A DNA stretch of 64,000 nt, from NCBI GenBank assembly GCA_951799425.1, contig OX637392.1, positions 57,995,093 through 58,059,092 of the forward strand. The letters are read 5' to 3'. Shown here piece by piece: positions 10,321 to 21,091 of this stretch. Position numbers and translations under genes: made by a program. Under the pieces are notes generated by a model. It was not told the DNA's origin. It ran no database searches and saw nothing but the letters and a program-made list of their open reading frames with translations. Positions within the stretch are counted from its first letter, which is position 1; each line of letters starts with the position of its first letter. The stretch comes from Ilex aquifolium. Lineage: Eukaryota; Streptophyta; Magnoliopsida; Aquifoliales; Aquifoliaceae.

Positions 10321-12988
10321 CTAAGTGTCTAGGGAAGGCGTAACTGAAGGATTATGCAGCTCAGCAGATGAGCCTTCGACAGCAGGCAGAAGGGAAGAGC
10401 TTCCAGAGGTACCAGCTGCACGGGTCTCTACCCCCATCGATTCCGAATTTTGAGCAAGGGCCTCAGTCGCAAGGTCAACGGAGAACGGTATAGTGGCAGA
10501 AACAGTAGAAGTTGCAGCTGGGAGCTCGGGAATTGCAGCAACAGAGCCTGTCCCACTAGGAAGAGCTCCAGAAGTCTCAGCAGGAGGGATAGACATCTCA
10601 ACACCTTCTGGGGTAACATCTAGAGGAGCCAAGATGTCCCCATCGCCATCTGTATCAGTCTCCTCTAGCTCCTCCTCAGTAGGAATAGAAAAGTTGAAGT
10701 CAAGGTCTGTGTAGGTCTTTGTAGCTCGGCGTTTGAAGGCAAGCCATCCAGTGGCCCACTGGGTGGTGACATCATCCCTTAGCTCAGCAATCACATCGTC
10801 CTTCCCCTGGACAAGGGTCTTCTGTGCCTCGAGCTCGGTGCAGAGTGCAACATTTGCCCCAGTCACAGCAAGATAAGCCTCATTTATACTCTGCAAAGAG
10901 CTCTGGGCTTCAAAGGCCTCTTGACTGGCCTTAGCCCAGGCCTCGAATTTGAGTTTCAGCTCTTCCCTGGTTATTCTCAGCTCATCCCTGGCTTTCCTTT
11001 CTCTTTCTTCAGCAGCATCTTTGGCCGTTTGTAAACCTTGAAGGGAAGAAGCTTGTCCCTCCAACTCCTCTTTGAAGCCTGTCACCTAAGCTCGGAGGTC
11101 GTCATTATCAAAGGTGAGCTCAGCAACCTTAAACTCGTATGCTTTTAAAGTTTTGACAGAGCTCTCAGAGGATTGGATCCTATTCACCAAGCCTTTTACG
11201 TGGAGAGCCAGCTGAGGACAAAAAAAATAATATAAAAAAATAAGCTTGAGGTTGCGATATAAAGATAAATGGACGTATAAGGATGAAAAAGCTTACGACA
11301 GCTGTTCCCTGAAGAGCTGAGCTGATGGTCTCCTCAAGAGGCATGGAAGAAGCCTTTTGAACGTCAAAGTCAGTAAGGACAGAAGAAATGGCCTCAGCAG
11401 CAAGATCACTGTTCTCGAAAAAGGAGTCCTCACTCTCCTCCATCTTGGGGCGCTTTGCTTCATCACACCCAGGTTTCTTCGGGAAAGATTCAATAATCTT
11501 CCCTGAAGGGCTATAGGAGAAACTACCAGGTTGAAGGCCAGGGACCAATCTCAAAGCTTCCCTGACCTTAGTCAAGGAAGGAGAAGCCTCGCCTGGCTCA
11601 TTAGTTCGACTTGAAGTGGGCTGGACCCCTGATGGCAGGCAGGCCTCAACAACTGGTGGGGTGTTCAACGTCTGAACCTGCTTTGATGAGGTCGAAGTTG
11701 GAGAAGAAGAGGGCACCCCCAATTTTTGAATCTTAGCTCGAGTAACAGGGCTACTTCAAGAGCCGACCACAACTTTCCGTTTGCTACTTTTCCCACTCTT
11801 CGATAGATGGTCGATCTTGGCCTGGAGCTCCTCAGAGGTGGGCTTCATTATGGAAAACCCTGGAAGATCTAAGCCAAACCAGTTACGCATATAAGAGGGA
11901 AAAGGAAGGGAGGCAGCACAACTTATTGGAAAAAGGAATTACCTGCTACTTCTTCAGGTCTGACAATAGAAAGGGGAGGTGGGGCTTCTATCGTTATCCC
12001 AGTAGGACTAAATTCTCTCTCAATCAGAACCCAGGGTTGGATGAGCTCGGAGTACCTTCGCGGGTCACACTTGACCAATTTCAACCTCACCTCCACGTCC
12101 TCAACACTAAGTTCAGGTCGGGTACCTAGAAACAACGCAAGCAGAGCAGAGTCAGAAACTTATGATTCTCAAAACAGAGCTCAGTCAACTCAAACAAGGA
12201 CTCACGCAAGTTCTCTGGAACAGTCCAGGCCTTAGGAATACCAAGAGTGTCTGTTCTATCAGCAGGGTTGTATTCCCAGTTGGTGCCCCCAACAAAGAAG
12301 AAACGTTCATTCCAGTGTTTGTGGGAGGACGGAATGTGAGAGATGATCTGCCTAGCGTTGGCTCGCTTGGAGATATACAAGAAACCCTCGGAAGAGCCCA
12401 CCTTGACGTTAAAAAAATCTAAGAGCAGGGAAACGCTGGGGACCCCGAGCTTATGGTCCTTAAAGAAGACCAGAAGACCCACCAGAACCCCCCAGAAGTT
12501 AGGGGAAAGCTGAGAGGGACAAACGTTGAAATATTGCAAAACATTTTTGATGAAGGGGTGCAGAGGAAAACGAAGGCCATTCTCAAAAGCGACCTCAAAG
12601 AAACAGACCCTCTTGTGAACTTTGGCAACGTAAAGGGTGGAGCTGTCTGGACACCAGTAGGAAACCCATAGCGGGCGATGAAAATCTTCACAAAGGAAGA
12701 GTCAATCTTGCTAGGGCCCACGAGCTCGGCATGCTCTAGTGCAGCTCCTAAGTACGATGAACTACCAAAGATACCAACCCCACTGACTTTGCCCTTGCCT
12801 TTGTCAGGCTTGGGGGGCATAGGAGAAGACGATGAGGGAAGCTCCTTGGTATTGACCTCGGAATCAACAACATCAACACCAGGAAAATTGTCGATTTCAT
12901 CACCCACTTCCCCTAATTCAGTCTCCTCCTCGGCAGACCTACCTTCTAAGAGAGGAGCAGATGAGCGATTGGCTCTAGAAGAGGCATG
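10321..12988 (-). pseudogene. Antisense gene B of the Tat element (gypsy-type transposon domain plus coiled coil)
   Basis: A likely start, MHASSRANRSS, lies at about 12988. An acidic Ser-rich leader and basic patch lead to FVKIFIARYGFPTG; a frameshift near 12650 then moves homology to the next frame (VHKRVCFFEVAFENGLRFP, FNVCPSQLSPNFWGVLVG), the same domain as antisense gene A. Later exons are at about 12121-11942 (between AG and GT sites), about 11850-11260 (Ser/Pro-rich, with a stop near 11758), and 11085-10321, a long heptad-rich coiled coil ending in an acidic Ser/Thr tail. Role unknown; a coiled coil suggests self-association. The reading frame is broken at least twice. Confidence 0.7.
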
Positions 12989-13611
12989 CATGTTTGGGCA
13001 GGAAAAAGGAAGGTCAAAGGAATGATAGAGAGGAGGAACACCAGTCAAACACTCTCTAATAACCCTAGGGTCAGCACAATAGCTTCCGATAGCGAGTATG
13101 TGCACAATAGAACTCCAATCCACGAAATGGGGAAGATGAGACAAGCAACAATCACGGGTCCAGAAGTAAAATAACCTATGAGCCCAGAAACACAATAACC
13201 ACCTCGAACTCAAAGAATCCAGAACGAGAAAAGATGAAAAACGAACAACAAAAACGTACCTAGCTAGGAAAGAGAAACGAGCAACAATCCAGAGCGAAAT
13301 TGGAGGAAGGAAGCACCGCGGATCCTCAAATCGAACACAAATGACTCGGTTTTGGGCGAGAATCAGAAAGCTTCAAGCTGGAAAATCGGAAATCGAAAGG
13401 AAAGAAGTCGAACAGTGGGAAGAGACGGTTCAGATAGCCGTTTGGGTATTTAAAGCTTAAGAGACGTGGGCTGAAATGTGCGCGAGAATCGAGGAAAGCC
13501 ATGATTGCTACAAATCGTCAAAAGGCTTCAGTCACGTGCAAGTCAGGGTCAGCCACGCGCAGATCTAGCTCGGTTTGAAAAACAGCTCAGCCCCTGTCCA
13601 AGCTAGCTTGA

Positions 13612-13631
13612 GACAAGGGCTGGGGGGCAAC
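13612..13631 (+). promoter_or_regulatory. Polypurine tract before the 3' LTR
   Basis: The purine-rich run GACAAGGGCTGGGGGGCAAC directly precedes the TGATGATACC start of the LTR, the position where plus-strand DNA synthesis is primed in LTR elements. Confidence 0.7.
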
Positions 13632-14312
13632 TGATGATACCTAAAATAAACCCCAAGCCCGAGCCCAGGAAATGAACTCAGCTCGGGAGGTCAGGTAAGG
13701 CACGCAGAGCTCGTCCAGCCAGTGTTAGAGCTCCCCCAAGCAAGATAATATGGGAAGCGGTGAGGAGACAACAAGATGATAGTGAACACCTCCGAAGTAA
13801 TAGCCAAGCTGGAATCAAGGCATAAAACCCTTAACCAACCAAGATCCTCTCCAAAGATTAAGGAGGATCCCACGACAGAAAGCAAAGATCTCGGGATAAA
13901 GTCCATTAAACCAGCCATGCGGAGTTTAGGTAACTCCCGGATTGGGAAGAGTAAGGGGAAAAGATCCATTCATTATAGGAAGAAAAATCGGGTTAGAGGT
14001 AAGCAAGAGGCTATAAGAGCAGGGTAAGCCTCCATTGAGAGGGGATCCAAGGAGAACCCTAATTTTCTCCGCACTACATTGTAACGCATCCAAGGCAATC
14101 AATAAAAAAATAGGAGCAAGAGTCTCCATTGAAGAGTGGACTAGCCGAGCTCCCAGGCCGGTGAACCACTGTAATTTCATCATGTTCGTTTCCATTTCCT
14201 CAATTTCCCTAAGCATTTACCAGCATTTTGCACGAGCCTTGTAGCTCAGACACCACACTTGACTTCACACACACCCATGCCCTCTGCTCATATTCGATAG
14301 ATTAACACCATC
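13632..14312 (+). repeat. 3' LTR of the Tat element
   Basis: The 681-bp LTR starts TGATGATACC after the polypurine tract and ends AACACCATCA. It has a TATA-like TATAAGAG near 14011 and an AATAAAAAA polyadenylation signal near 14101, followed by the GAGTGGACTAGCCGAGC...GTGAACCACTG region that recurs in related form in the partial LTR near 35,400. The partner 5' LTR is outside the window. Confidence 0.8.
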
Positions 14313-14315
14313 AAA

Positions 14316-14755
14316 AGTTATACACAACATTAGAGCAGATTTTTGAGAGGTTTTGGAAAGTTTTTGTTTTAACTTCAATGTGATCTTTTGTTCACGGAGA
14401 TTATGGGGGGCTGGAGTTTATGGATAGAATAAGTAGCAAAACTTCCTCCAATTGATTTGGTATTTGGTGCTCTTTTGTTCGTGTCATTAGTACACATTTT
14501 TATGTTTCTTGTTATATCTTTTGATTATTCTATCCATCTCTTTACAACAAATCCCAGCCCAAGTTTGTCAAATTGGATTTCTCCATTGGTGTACACAGAT
14601 GATCAAACTCAGTCATTTCGTAAGTTTTTTTCTGAAAGTAATCATTTCATAAGTTTAATTTTTGGGGTAATAATCATTTCATAAGTTGAAACCACACAAA
14701 GTGCTCAATGATAGTTTACTATGGAGGTAATTGGTGGTAAGTGGGAAATAGACGG
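14316..14755 (+). repeat. Dispersed repeat, copy 1 (copia-related remnant)
   Basis: This stretch matches 36093-36420 over several blocks (GAGGTTTTTGGAAAGT..., TTAGCAAAACT..CCTCCAATTGATTTGG, CTCAATGATAGT..TATGGAGGTAATTGG). A shorter match at about 37880-37915 lies just after a copia-like gag start, which suggests all three derive from a copia element. Nothing coding remains. Confidence 0.6.
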
Positions 14756-15013
14756 CTGGCCAGATGGGTAACAAATAATTTTAACTTATTATTCATTAAC
14801 TCACTTAATTATCAATCAATTAATGTGTTGTTAACCTATATTAATTAATACAAATACAAAATGAATTGAGTAATAATATTCATTTTAATTAAACGGATAA
14901 AGATGAATTGTAAATGAGTATTCATTAAGTTGAGTATTTATCTTTCTATTAAATAACAAAAGTAATAAAATTAAATATACACTAATATACCAAAATACAC
15001 ACACATTCATCTA

Positions 15014-15634
15014 TCTATATAATAAAGTAGCTTACAATTCAAATTTCAAAAGATAAACAAAATGACTTTTGCTTTTCGCGTTTCAGATCGTTTTAAATTT
15101 TACTTTAAAGTTAATCTAACGGCTAATATTAACACCTTAAATTTAATAGGAAAAATAGGACCATAATGGTCTGTTTAGAGTGACTTTTTAAAAGTACTTC
15201 TAGAAATTATTTCTCATAAGTATTTTAAAAAAAAAATTAATGATTGAAACCCCCCCACCAATACCTCTACCACCGCCACCGCCACCACCACCACTGTCGC
15301 CACCGTCATCGCCACCACCACCACCACCGCCATCACCACCGTTGCCACCACCGCCACCGCCACTGCCTCCACCACCACCGTCGTCGTCGTCGCCATTGCC
15401 ACCGCCGCCGCCACCGTCGCCATTGCCACCGCCACCACCACCATCACTACCACCACCACCACCACGGTCATTGCCACCCACAACCATCACCATCTCCTAC
15501 CACCACTACCTCTCACCCCCATTACAACCGATGCTTAAATTCATTTATTTCTCCTCTATATTTGTGATTTGATTTTGGATATGAATACAAATATGTTTAT
15601 TGTTTACCATTTTTTATTACTCGACAATAACTAG
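15014..15634 (+). mobile_element. Non-autonomous Helitron
   Basis: The element begins A|TCTATATAATAAAG and ends AATAACTAG|T, the A-T target and TC...CTRR termini expected of Helitrons. A close relative with the same 5' 230 bp, the same trinucleotide tract and an intact 3' hairpin lies at 49402-49973. The hairpin just before the end is eroded in this copy. Confidence 0.72.
15244..15500. repeat. Cryptic (CCACCN)n trinucleotide tract
   Basis: The tract consists of imperfect CCA/CCG/TCG triplets inside the Helitron. All six frames look open and translate to Pro-, His-, Gly- or Val-rich homopolymers, so these frames are not evidence of a gene. Confidence 0.9.
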
Positions 15635-17050
15635 TGTTATTATAAAATGTCAATAAAAGTAAAAAAATTTTAATTGACTATAATAATCGTTATAAAATAA
15701 CTAATGCCAATAATGTCCTTGTAGAGTTATAATTTACATATATTAATTCATTTATTAAAGTCATTGTTTGAGCTTCTGCGTTATTTTCTTCCAAAACCTT
15801 CCAAAAATTCTATTATTTATGTTCTCTAATTTTCTTTTAAAATGATCATGTAATGACACTTTATTGTTGAACAACTTGCAACATCTTTTTGTACAAAGAA
15901 GGTTGAGAGAGTAGCCGTTCTAGAGCCACTCATTTACAACATGCTTTTAATGTCTTTATAATCGTATCCTTCTTACAAACTCATATTTTGTTCTATTCAT
16001 ACTCTCACTTCTACATATAATTGATGCACAAAGTTTCAAATCCGTTAACTTGTTCACTCATAAATTCCATGGATTAATGCTTTAACAATGGATGTATCAG
16101 CTAGAATTTGGAATCTGAAGAGCTTTAGATCTTCCATTTTCTATCTTTCTTCACAAGCTATTTAACAAAGTAACTCATTCCGGTTGCTCTCATAACTCTT
16201 ACAATTCACTTCATACACTTCTCCCTTTTTCCCTCTCTCTTAGTCTCTCTCAGACACACACCCCCGTTTATCTGTGGACACTTGAAATGTGAGTTGTCAC
16301 TTGATGGGTACTTGTGCTTCTTGATTAATAGTAAGTTGGTAAAATATACCTTGCGACGATTGGGGCAAAGAGTTTTTCATAGATGTGAGTTCATTTAATT
16401 TGTTGGGATATGTCATAGCCGATGTGTTCTTATGCTTGTCTGAATTAGTTTCATTTCATAATAGGATAGTTTACACGTCGTAATTGGGGCACCTAATTGA
16501 TTAATTTTTCATGGCTTGTAATATTTGGTACATAATGGTTGCTTATCACTGGGTTTTCTACTTTGTCGTTTGGGGATTCTTAATTTTTTGCTTTAAATTT
16601 CTGTATTAGAATGTATATGTTGTTATGCTATTGCATGATACAAAAAAACAAGTTGTTTTACATGAATGGAAAACCATCAAATTTACACTGCTTTCACTTT
16701 TTGTGTTTCAACAAGTAGATAACTTTATCTTTTCTATGCCTTTGAGGCATGGGGTTTGGTTATGCCTTACAGCTTTTGAAACACCCATTTTATGTCTTAA
16801 TGTTTTACACTCTGGGTTTTATGGTTAATTGGTAACATATGCATTGCTACTTGCAAAGCCTGGCTAAGCCAGGGAAACTTAATTGATTTCTCTAATTATT
16901 ATTATTTTTTACTTCACAACAAACCTTTCTCTTATAGGATTTTTTGTTTCATATTATGGTTATTCTGTCTCATTTCAACTCATGGTCTTAATGTAATATT
17001 TATTTTATACTTAAAATGGTTCACGTGCAACGCACGTATATACTAACTAA
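15635..17050 (+). mobile_element. Helitron-like element
   Basis: Its start (TGTTATTATAAAATGTCAATAAAAG) is a diverged form of the TCTATACTACTATAAAATG terminus found at 17051. It ends with a 6-bp stem hairpin, ACGTGC-AAC-GCACGT (17023-17037), and CTAA at 17047-17050, immediately followed by T. No Rep/helicase frame is visible, so it is non-autonomous. Confidence 0.65.
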
Positions 17051-18912
17051 TCTATACTACTATAAAATGTACATAAAAGTGAAAAACTTTTGATTGACCT
17101 AAATAACCTTATTGAACGAACTAATACCTCTCATATCCTACCCTTTCATATTCTTCTATTTAATTTTTCTCTAATATTAATTTCAAATTAAATTCACAAA
17201 TTCATATATATAAATATAAATATCTCTATCTATCTATATCTATATTTATCCTATCCTACTTCTAAAAGACTACTAAACCAAAAAAATATTTTTTTTCATA
17301 ATCACCCTTAAACAATTGTATAAAATCATATTTATGTCAGATTAATTGCCCTCAATTATTTGCCCATTTACATTTGGATGTTCCAACTTCTCGGCCTTTA
17401 ATTAACTCAATTAATAATATTTATAACTTGGTAATTTACTCCCAACTTTTCTTATTCCCACTAAATAACACTAGAGAGAGAGAAACAAGAGAGACACTTG
17501 GACATGTATTTGTAGGCACCAATTTTTATCTAGTTGTCTAATTCCACACTGCACTGTATATCCTTAAATTCAAATAATTATGGTGGGATCCTATACTAGC
17601 CGAGCACCTTTTAGAGTATTTCGGGAATGGATTCATAATTTTTGGGTTCCCTTGATATGCATGAGAGAATATACAGTAAGTACATCCCCTCTATTTCTCT
17701 CTTTTATGTAAATGTTGTCCATCGTCACTTTAACTAGCAAGTCTAATATTTTGTTTTCTTTCTTCCAGTCGAAGTAAGATGTTCTTGTTTGTGTTGTGAA
17801 ATAGCACTCATGTATATGGACAAATGTTTCTGGTCAGCTTGACAAAGTTTGTCTTGATCCTAGGTGGACAAATGCACTCTCAACTTGCATATCAAGTGTC
17901 GAATCACAAATCATGTTGGTTCAAACTCGTGGCTAATACAAGAACTTGGATTGAATATATGTAATAGATAATTCATGGGAGAGATTAGCTTAAGTGTGTA
18001 GTCAAGTACCAACAGTTTCAGTTTCTGGACCCACCTTTAGTTACACATGTTTCACCACATATTACTTATTCTTGGTCATGTAGTTATGATCAGTATTAAT
18101 TTTTTTTTTTTTGGTAAAACTAAGCCCACTTAACTAGAAATGAGAAGGCCCCAATACAATTAGAAAATTAAAAAATCCATTTAGTTTATCGATTTTGTTA
18201 GTTGTGTATAGTTTTTAATTCAAAATTTTTATTCTTTAATTCAAAATTTTTATTCTAACTTCTTCCTTGATGGTAATTTTTCCATGTGTAAGATTGTTCA
18301 TGTTTCAAAAAAGAAGGAATGGAGAAGGGGAAGGGAGTACAAGCTGGATAGTTGGTTTGATTGCTTTAAGGAGTGTGGAAATACAAAGGGTTATACAAAA
18401 CAAATTTAATTGCATTGGAAATATATATACATCGCTATAGATAGTTCTAATTGAATTTTAACAAGTCATCTTTTTTCTAAAACAATGAACTGCTTTAGTT
18501 TTGAAAAAAATCCTTGGCTTTCTCTAACACTAGATATGGACAACTTTAGGACTCATCCCTTATATTTATTCATGGACACTAAATTTGGCAATCACTTACT
18601 ATAGGTAAAACAGATATTGGGACCTCAAATTTCTAAACGAGATAAATGCAGGAACAAGTGGAACAGATTTCTTGCCGACTCTAAACTGTAGTAGATACAA
18701 AGTTAGGTTGGACAGCACTGAATATTTCCAAATGGTTATTGAGTTTCTTTAGTCTTGAATCTCTAATACTAATATAGGAATGTTTGTGATATTTAAAGAC
18801 CTATACACGATAAAAGCAAACACCTACAAATATAAATCGTAAAAAGATAAATAGAGAAACGAAAGATATAACTCAAAATGATCTACGTGCAACGCATGTG
18901 TGCAGCAACTAA
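17051..18912 (+). mobile_element. Helitron-like element abutting the previous one
   Basis: It starts TCTATACTACTATAAAATG directly after the CTAA of its neighbour and ends with the hairpin ACGTGC-AAC-GCATGT (18885-18899) plus CTAA at 18909-18912. It contains a T-run near 18097 followed by GGTAAAACTAAGCCCAC, which may be the poly(A) end of a minus-strand retroposon. No gene recognised. Confidence 0.65.
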
Positions 18913-20886
18913 AAGACAACTAAAATGAAAAACTTTTGATTTTCAAATTTACCCGTAAACCATTATTTAAAGTCATTACCAAGTAAATTTTTTTTCCTTT
19001 TTTATCCTTAAAAAATAGTAGTTTTTTTTTTTAACTGGACAAAAAAAATTAGTAGTTGACTAGCATTCTTTGTGCCTCTTTGATTTCATCAGTCTTGGCC
19101 TTGCAACTATGGCAATCAGTCACCAAATTTCTTTTAATCTCTATTTAAACTTTATTTAATTTGCCTTGAAAAATCAAATGGTTCATCGTTTCAAACATTT
19201 CTCGAGAAGTTGGATTTGATGGTTCTTGGTTGGAACCAATTCAACAATTCCAAGGGCAAAATTTCAAGAAGGATAAGAAAAAATAAAAACTCGTTCTATG
19301 GGATTTAGCTAATTTGTTGGCTGTTTAAAGGCTCATCATCTATGTTTCAACCATTCAAGTTGCTAACAAACTTGGGCTGAATTTTATTGTGCAAACTTTT
19401 TTTCTGGTTTTATTCATTTTTATCTTTTAGATTAGTCTATGATGTTGTTTTGCACAAGGTGTGTTTGCCTCACATAAAAATTTCACTTTTGGCAAGCCAA
19501 AAATCTTTTGTAGATGATCTTATTGATTCTTTGACAAAACAAAAATGTTTCAGTATGATTAATGTCCCTAAAACTAAATTTGTGTTCAGAAACATATAAC
19601 TAATTCCCTTTCATGTGGAATGATGGAGCAAGTAGACTTTAAGTATAGACTATGTTTTACATTATGGATTCCCATGAAACTATACAACCCACCTTGACCA
19701 TCACTTATGTATCAGGTTCTATGTCAAAGTACATTACTCTCTCCATATCCTTTGTTATTACTTGATTTCTCTCTCCTATTGTGCTCAAGTTATGGTTCAT
19801 GAAATGTATAATATATGGGATGTGAATTTTATGTAGATGTTAGTTTTATTTCATTTTTGTGTGAATTTTTGTTAATGGCAGGTCATTGTGTAATTGAAGT
19901 GGCGATTAGTTGTTTAGTTTTAAACTTTAGAGGCAGCAAAATAGATTTTCTAAAGTCATTTATTGTTCTAATATTGTTGTCCGATCGTATTTTGGAGTAA
20001 ACAAGTCCCTATGATGGTTTGTTATTAATTTAAGCCACAAATGGTTTTTATCTTAAATATTTGATTGGTGATTTAAAGCAACACTAATGTTATTGGAACA
20101 AAATTTGGGGACTTGCATACTCATAAATTTTAAAGGGTTAATTGCACTAGAGGTCCCCAAAGTATGAGGTTTGTCTCATTTTAGTCCTCAATATTTCAAT
20201 TGCATCATTTTAGTCCCTGAAGTTTTGAATATGTTTTTATATGGTCCCTCAAGCAGGCAGCGTCCAGATTGCTAACGATTTTTTATCATAAACTTGTCAC
20301 GTGATACTTAAATATGAACAAAAAAATAATTTGGATAATTCTTGACCAAATTTCTACTCAATTTTTTGTTAAATAACTACCCAAATTACACGGTTTTGAT
20401 TATGAGCTATCCAAATTGTGATATAAAGTTACCCATATTACACATTTTTTGTCAAGAGCTACCCAATTTTTTTTGTAAGAGCTATCAAAATTATTTTTTG
20501 TCCATATTTTAGGTATTACGTGACAAGTTTATAATAAAAAATCGTTAATAATCTGGACGATATTTGCTTGAGGACCATATAGAAACATATTCGATACTTC
20601 AGGGACCAAAATGATGCAATTGAAACATTAGGGGCCAAAATAAGACAAATCTCATACTTTGAGAACCTCCGGTGCAATTAACCCAATTTTAAAATGTTAA
20701 CTTAGTTATGAGGAGTCAAAGTTTTTTTGATATATCTATATGCTGTTAGATGAGTCTGAGATATAGTAAGAATAACTATTCTTCCATAAGGTTGAAAATT
20801 GAAACACTCATATAGTCCAATTAACAATATTGATAAAAATTATAACACAACATAATTCATGTACAACGCACATGTGTATCAACTAG
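18913..20886 (+). mobile_element. Helitron-like element with a nested MITE
   Basis: A degenerate 5' end (ACTAAAATGAAAAACTTTTGATT) matches the subterminal sequence of the neighbouring Helitron. The 3' end has the hairpin CATGT..ACATG (20859-20876) and CTAG at 20883-20886 followed by T. A Mutator-like MITE interrupts it at 20135-20684. No coding domain is recognisable. Confidence 0.6.
20135..20684. mobile_element. Mutator-like MITE with 9-bp target duplication
   Basis: The 550-bp foldback element starts GGGTTAATTGCACTAGAGG and ends CCGGTGCAATTAACCC, with inverted repeats of roughly 170 bp. It is flanked by a perfect 9-bp direct repeat AATTTTAAA (20126-20134 and 20685-20693). The 9-bp duplication is typical of the Mutator superfamily. 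Confidence 0.87.
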
Positions 20887-20999
20887 TATACTAAAATATA
20901 TACATACATACACTAATACACCAATAAACACACAAATATATACTAAGAAATATACATACATATACTAATACACCAACACACACTAGTACACCAACTGTT

Positions 21000-21030
21000 T
21001 TTTTTTTTTCGAGGGAACGAAACCACCTAT
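21000..21030 (-). other. Retroposon-like A-tract downstream of MATE gene 1
   Basis: On the gene strand the 3' flank reads GGTGGTTTCGTTCCCTCG followed by about 12 A. A matching TTGTTTCGTTCCCCCTCGAG plus A-run lies at the same place after MATE gene 2 (about 44357-44395). It may be the poly(A) end of an old retroposon that predates the gene duplication. Confidence 0.45.
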
Positions 21031-21091
21031 GGGGTTGAACATCAAGTTGTATGAGGGCTAGATAAGTAGCTAACCATGCAACCATTGCCTT

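Larger units (their letters stand above)
1..14312 (+). mobile_element. Tat-lineage Ty3/gypsy LTR retrotransposon, 5' end outside window, decayed
   Basis: Domains run on the plus strand in the Ty3/gypsy order gag, protease, RT, RNase H, integrase, followed by a long 3' region with antisense open frames, a polypurine tract and a 3' LTR. A second RNase H between the first one and integrase, plus antisense genes before the 3' LTR, are known marks of the plant Tat group (Ogre, Retand, Grande relatives). The coding part carries in-frame stops at 187-189, 3972-3974, 6088-6090, near 6743, 7060 and 7336, and frameshifts near 4050 and 5590, so this copy cannot make its own proteins. The 5' LTR and start of gag are left of the window, so insertion age and target duplication cannot be read. 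Confidence 0.9.

Noticed and set aside
15200..15572. Pro-, His-, Gly- and Val-rich frames on both strands
   Set aside because: They follow from the CCN trinucleotide tract; all frames are open because of composition.
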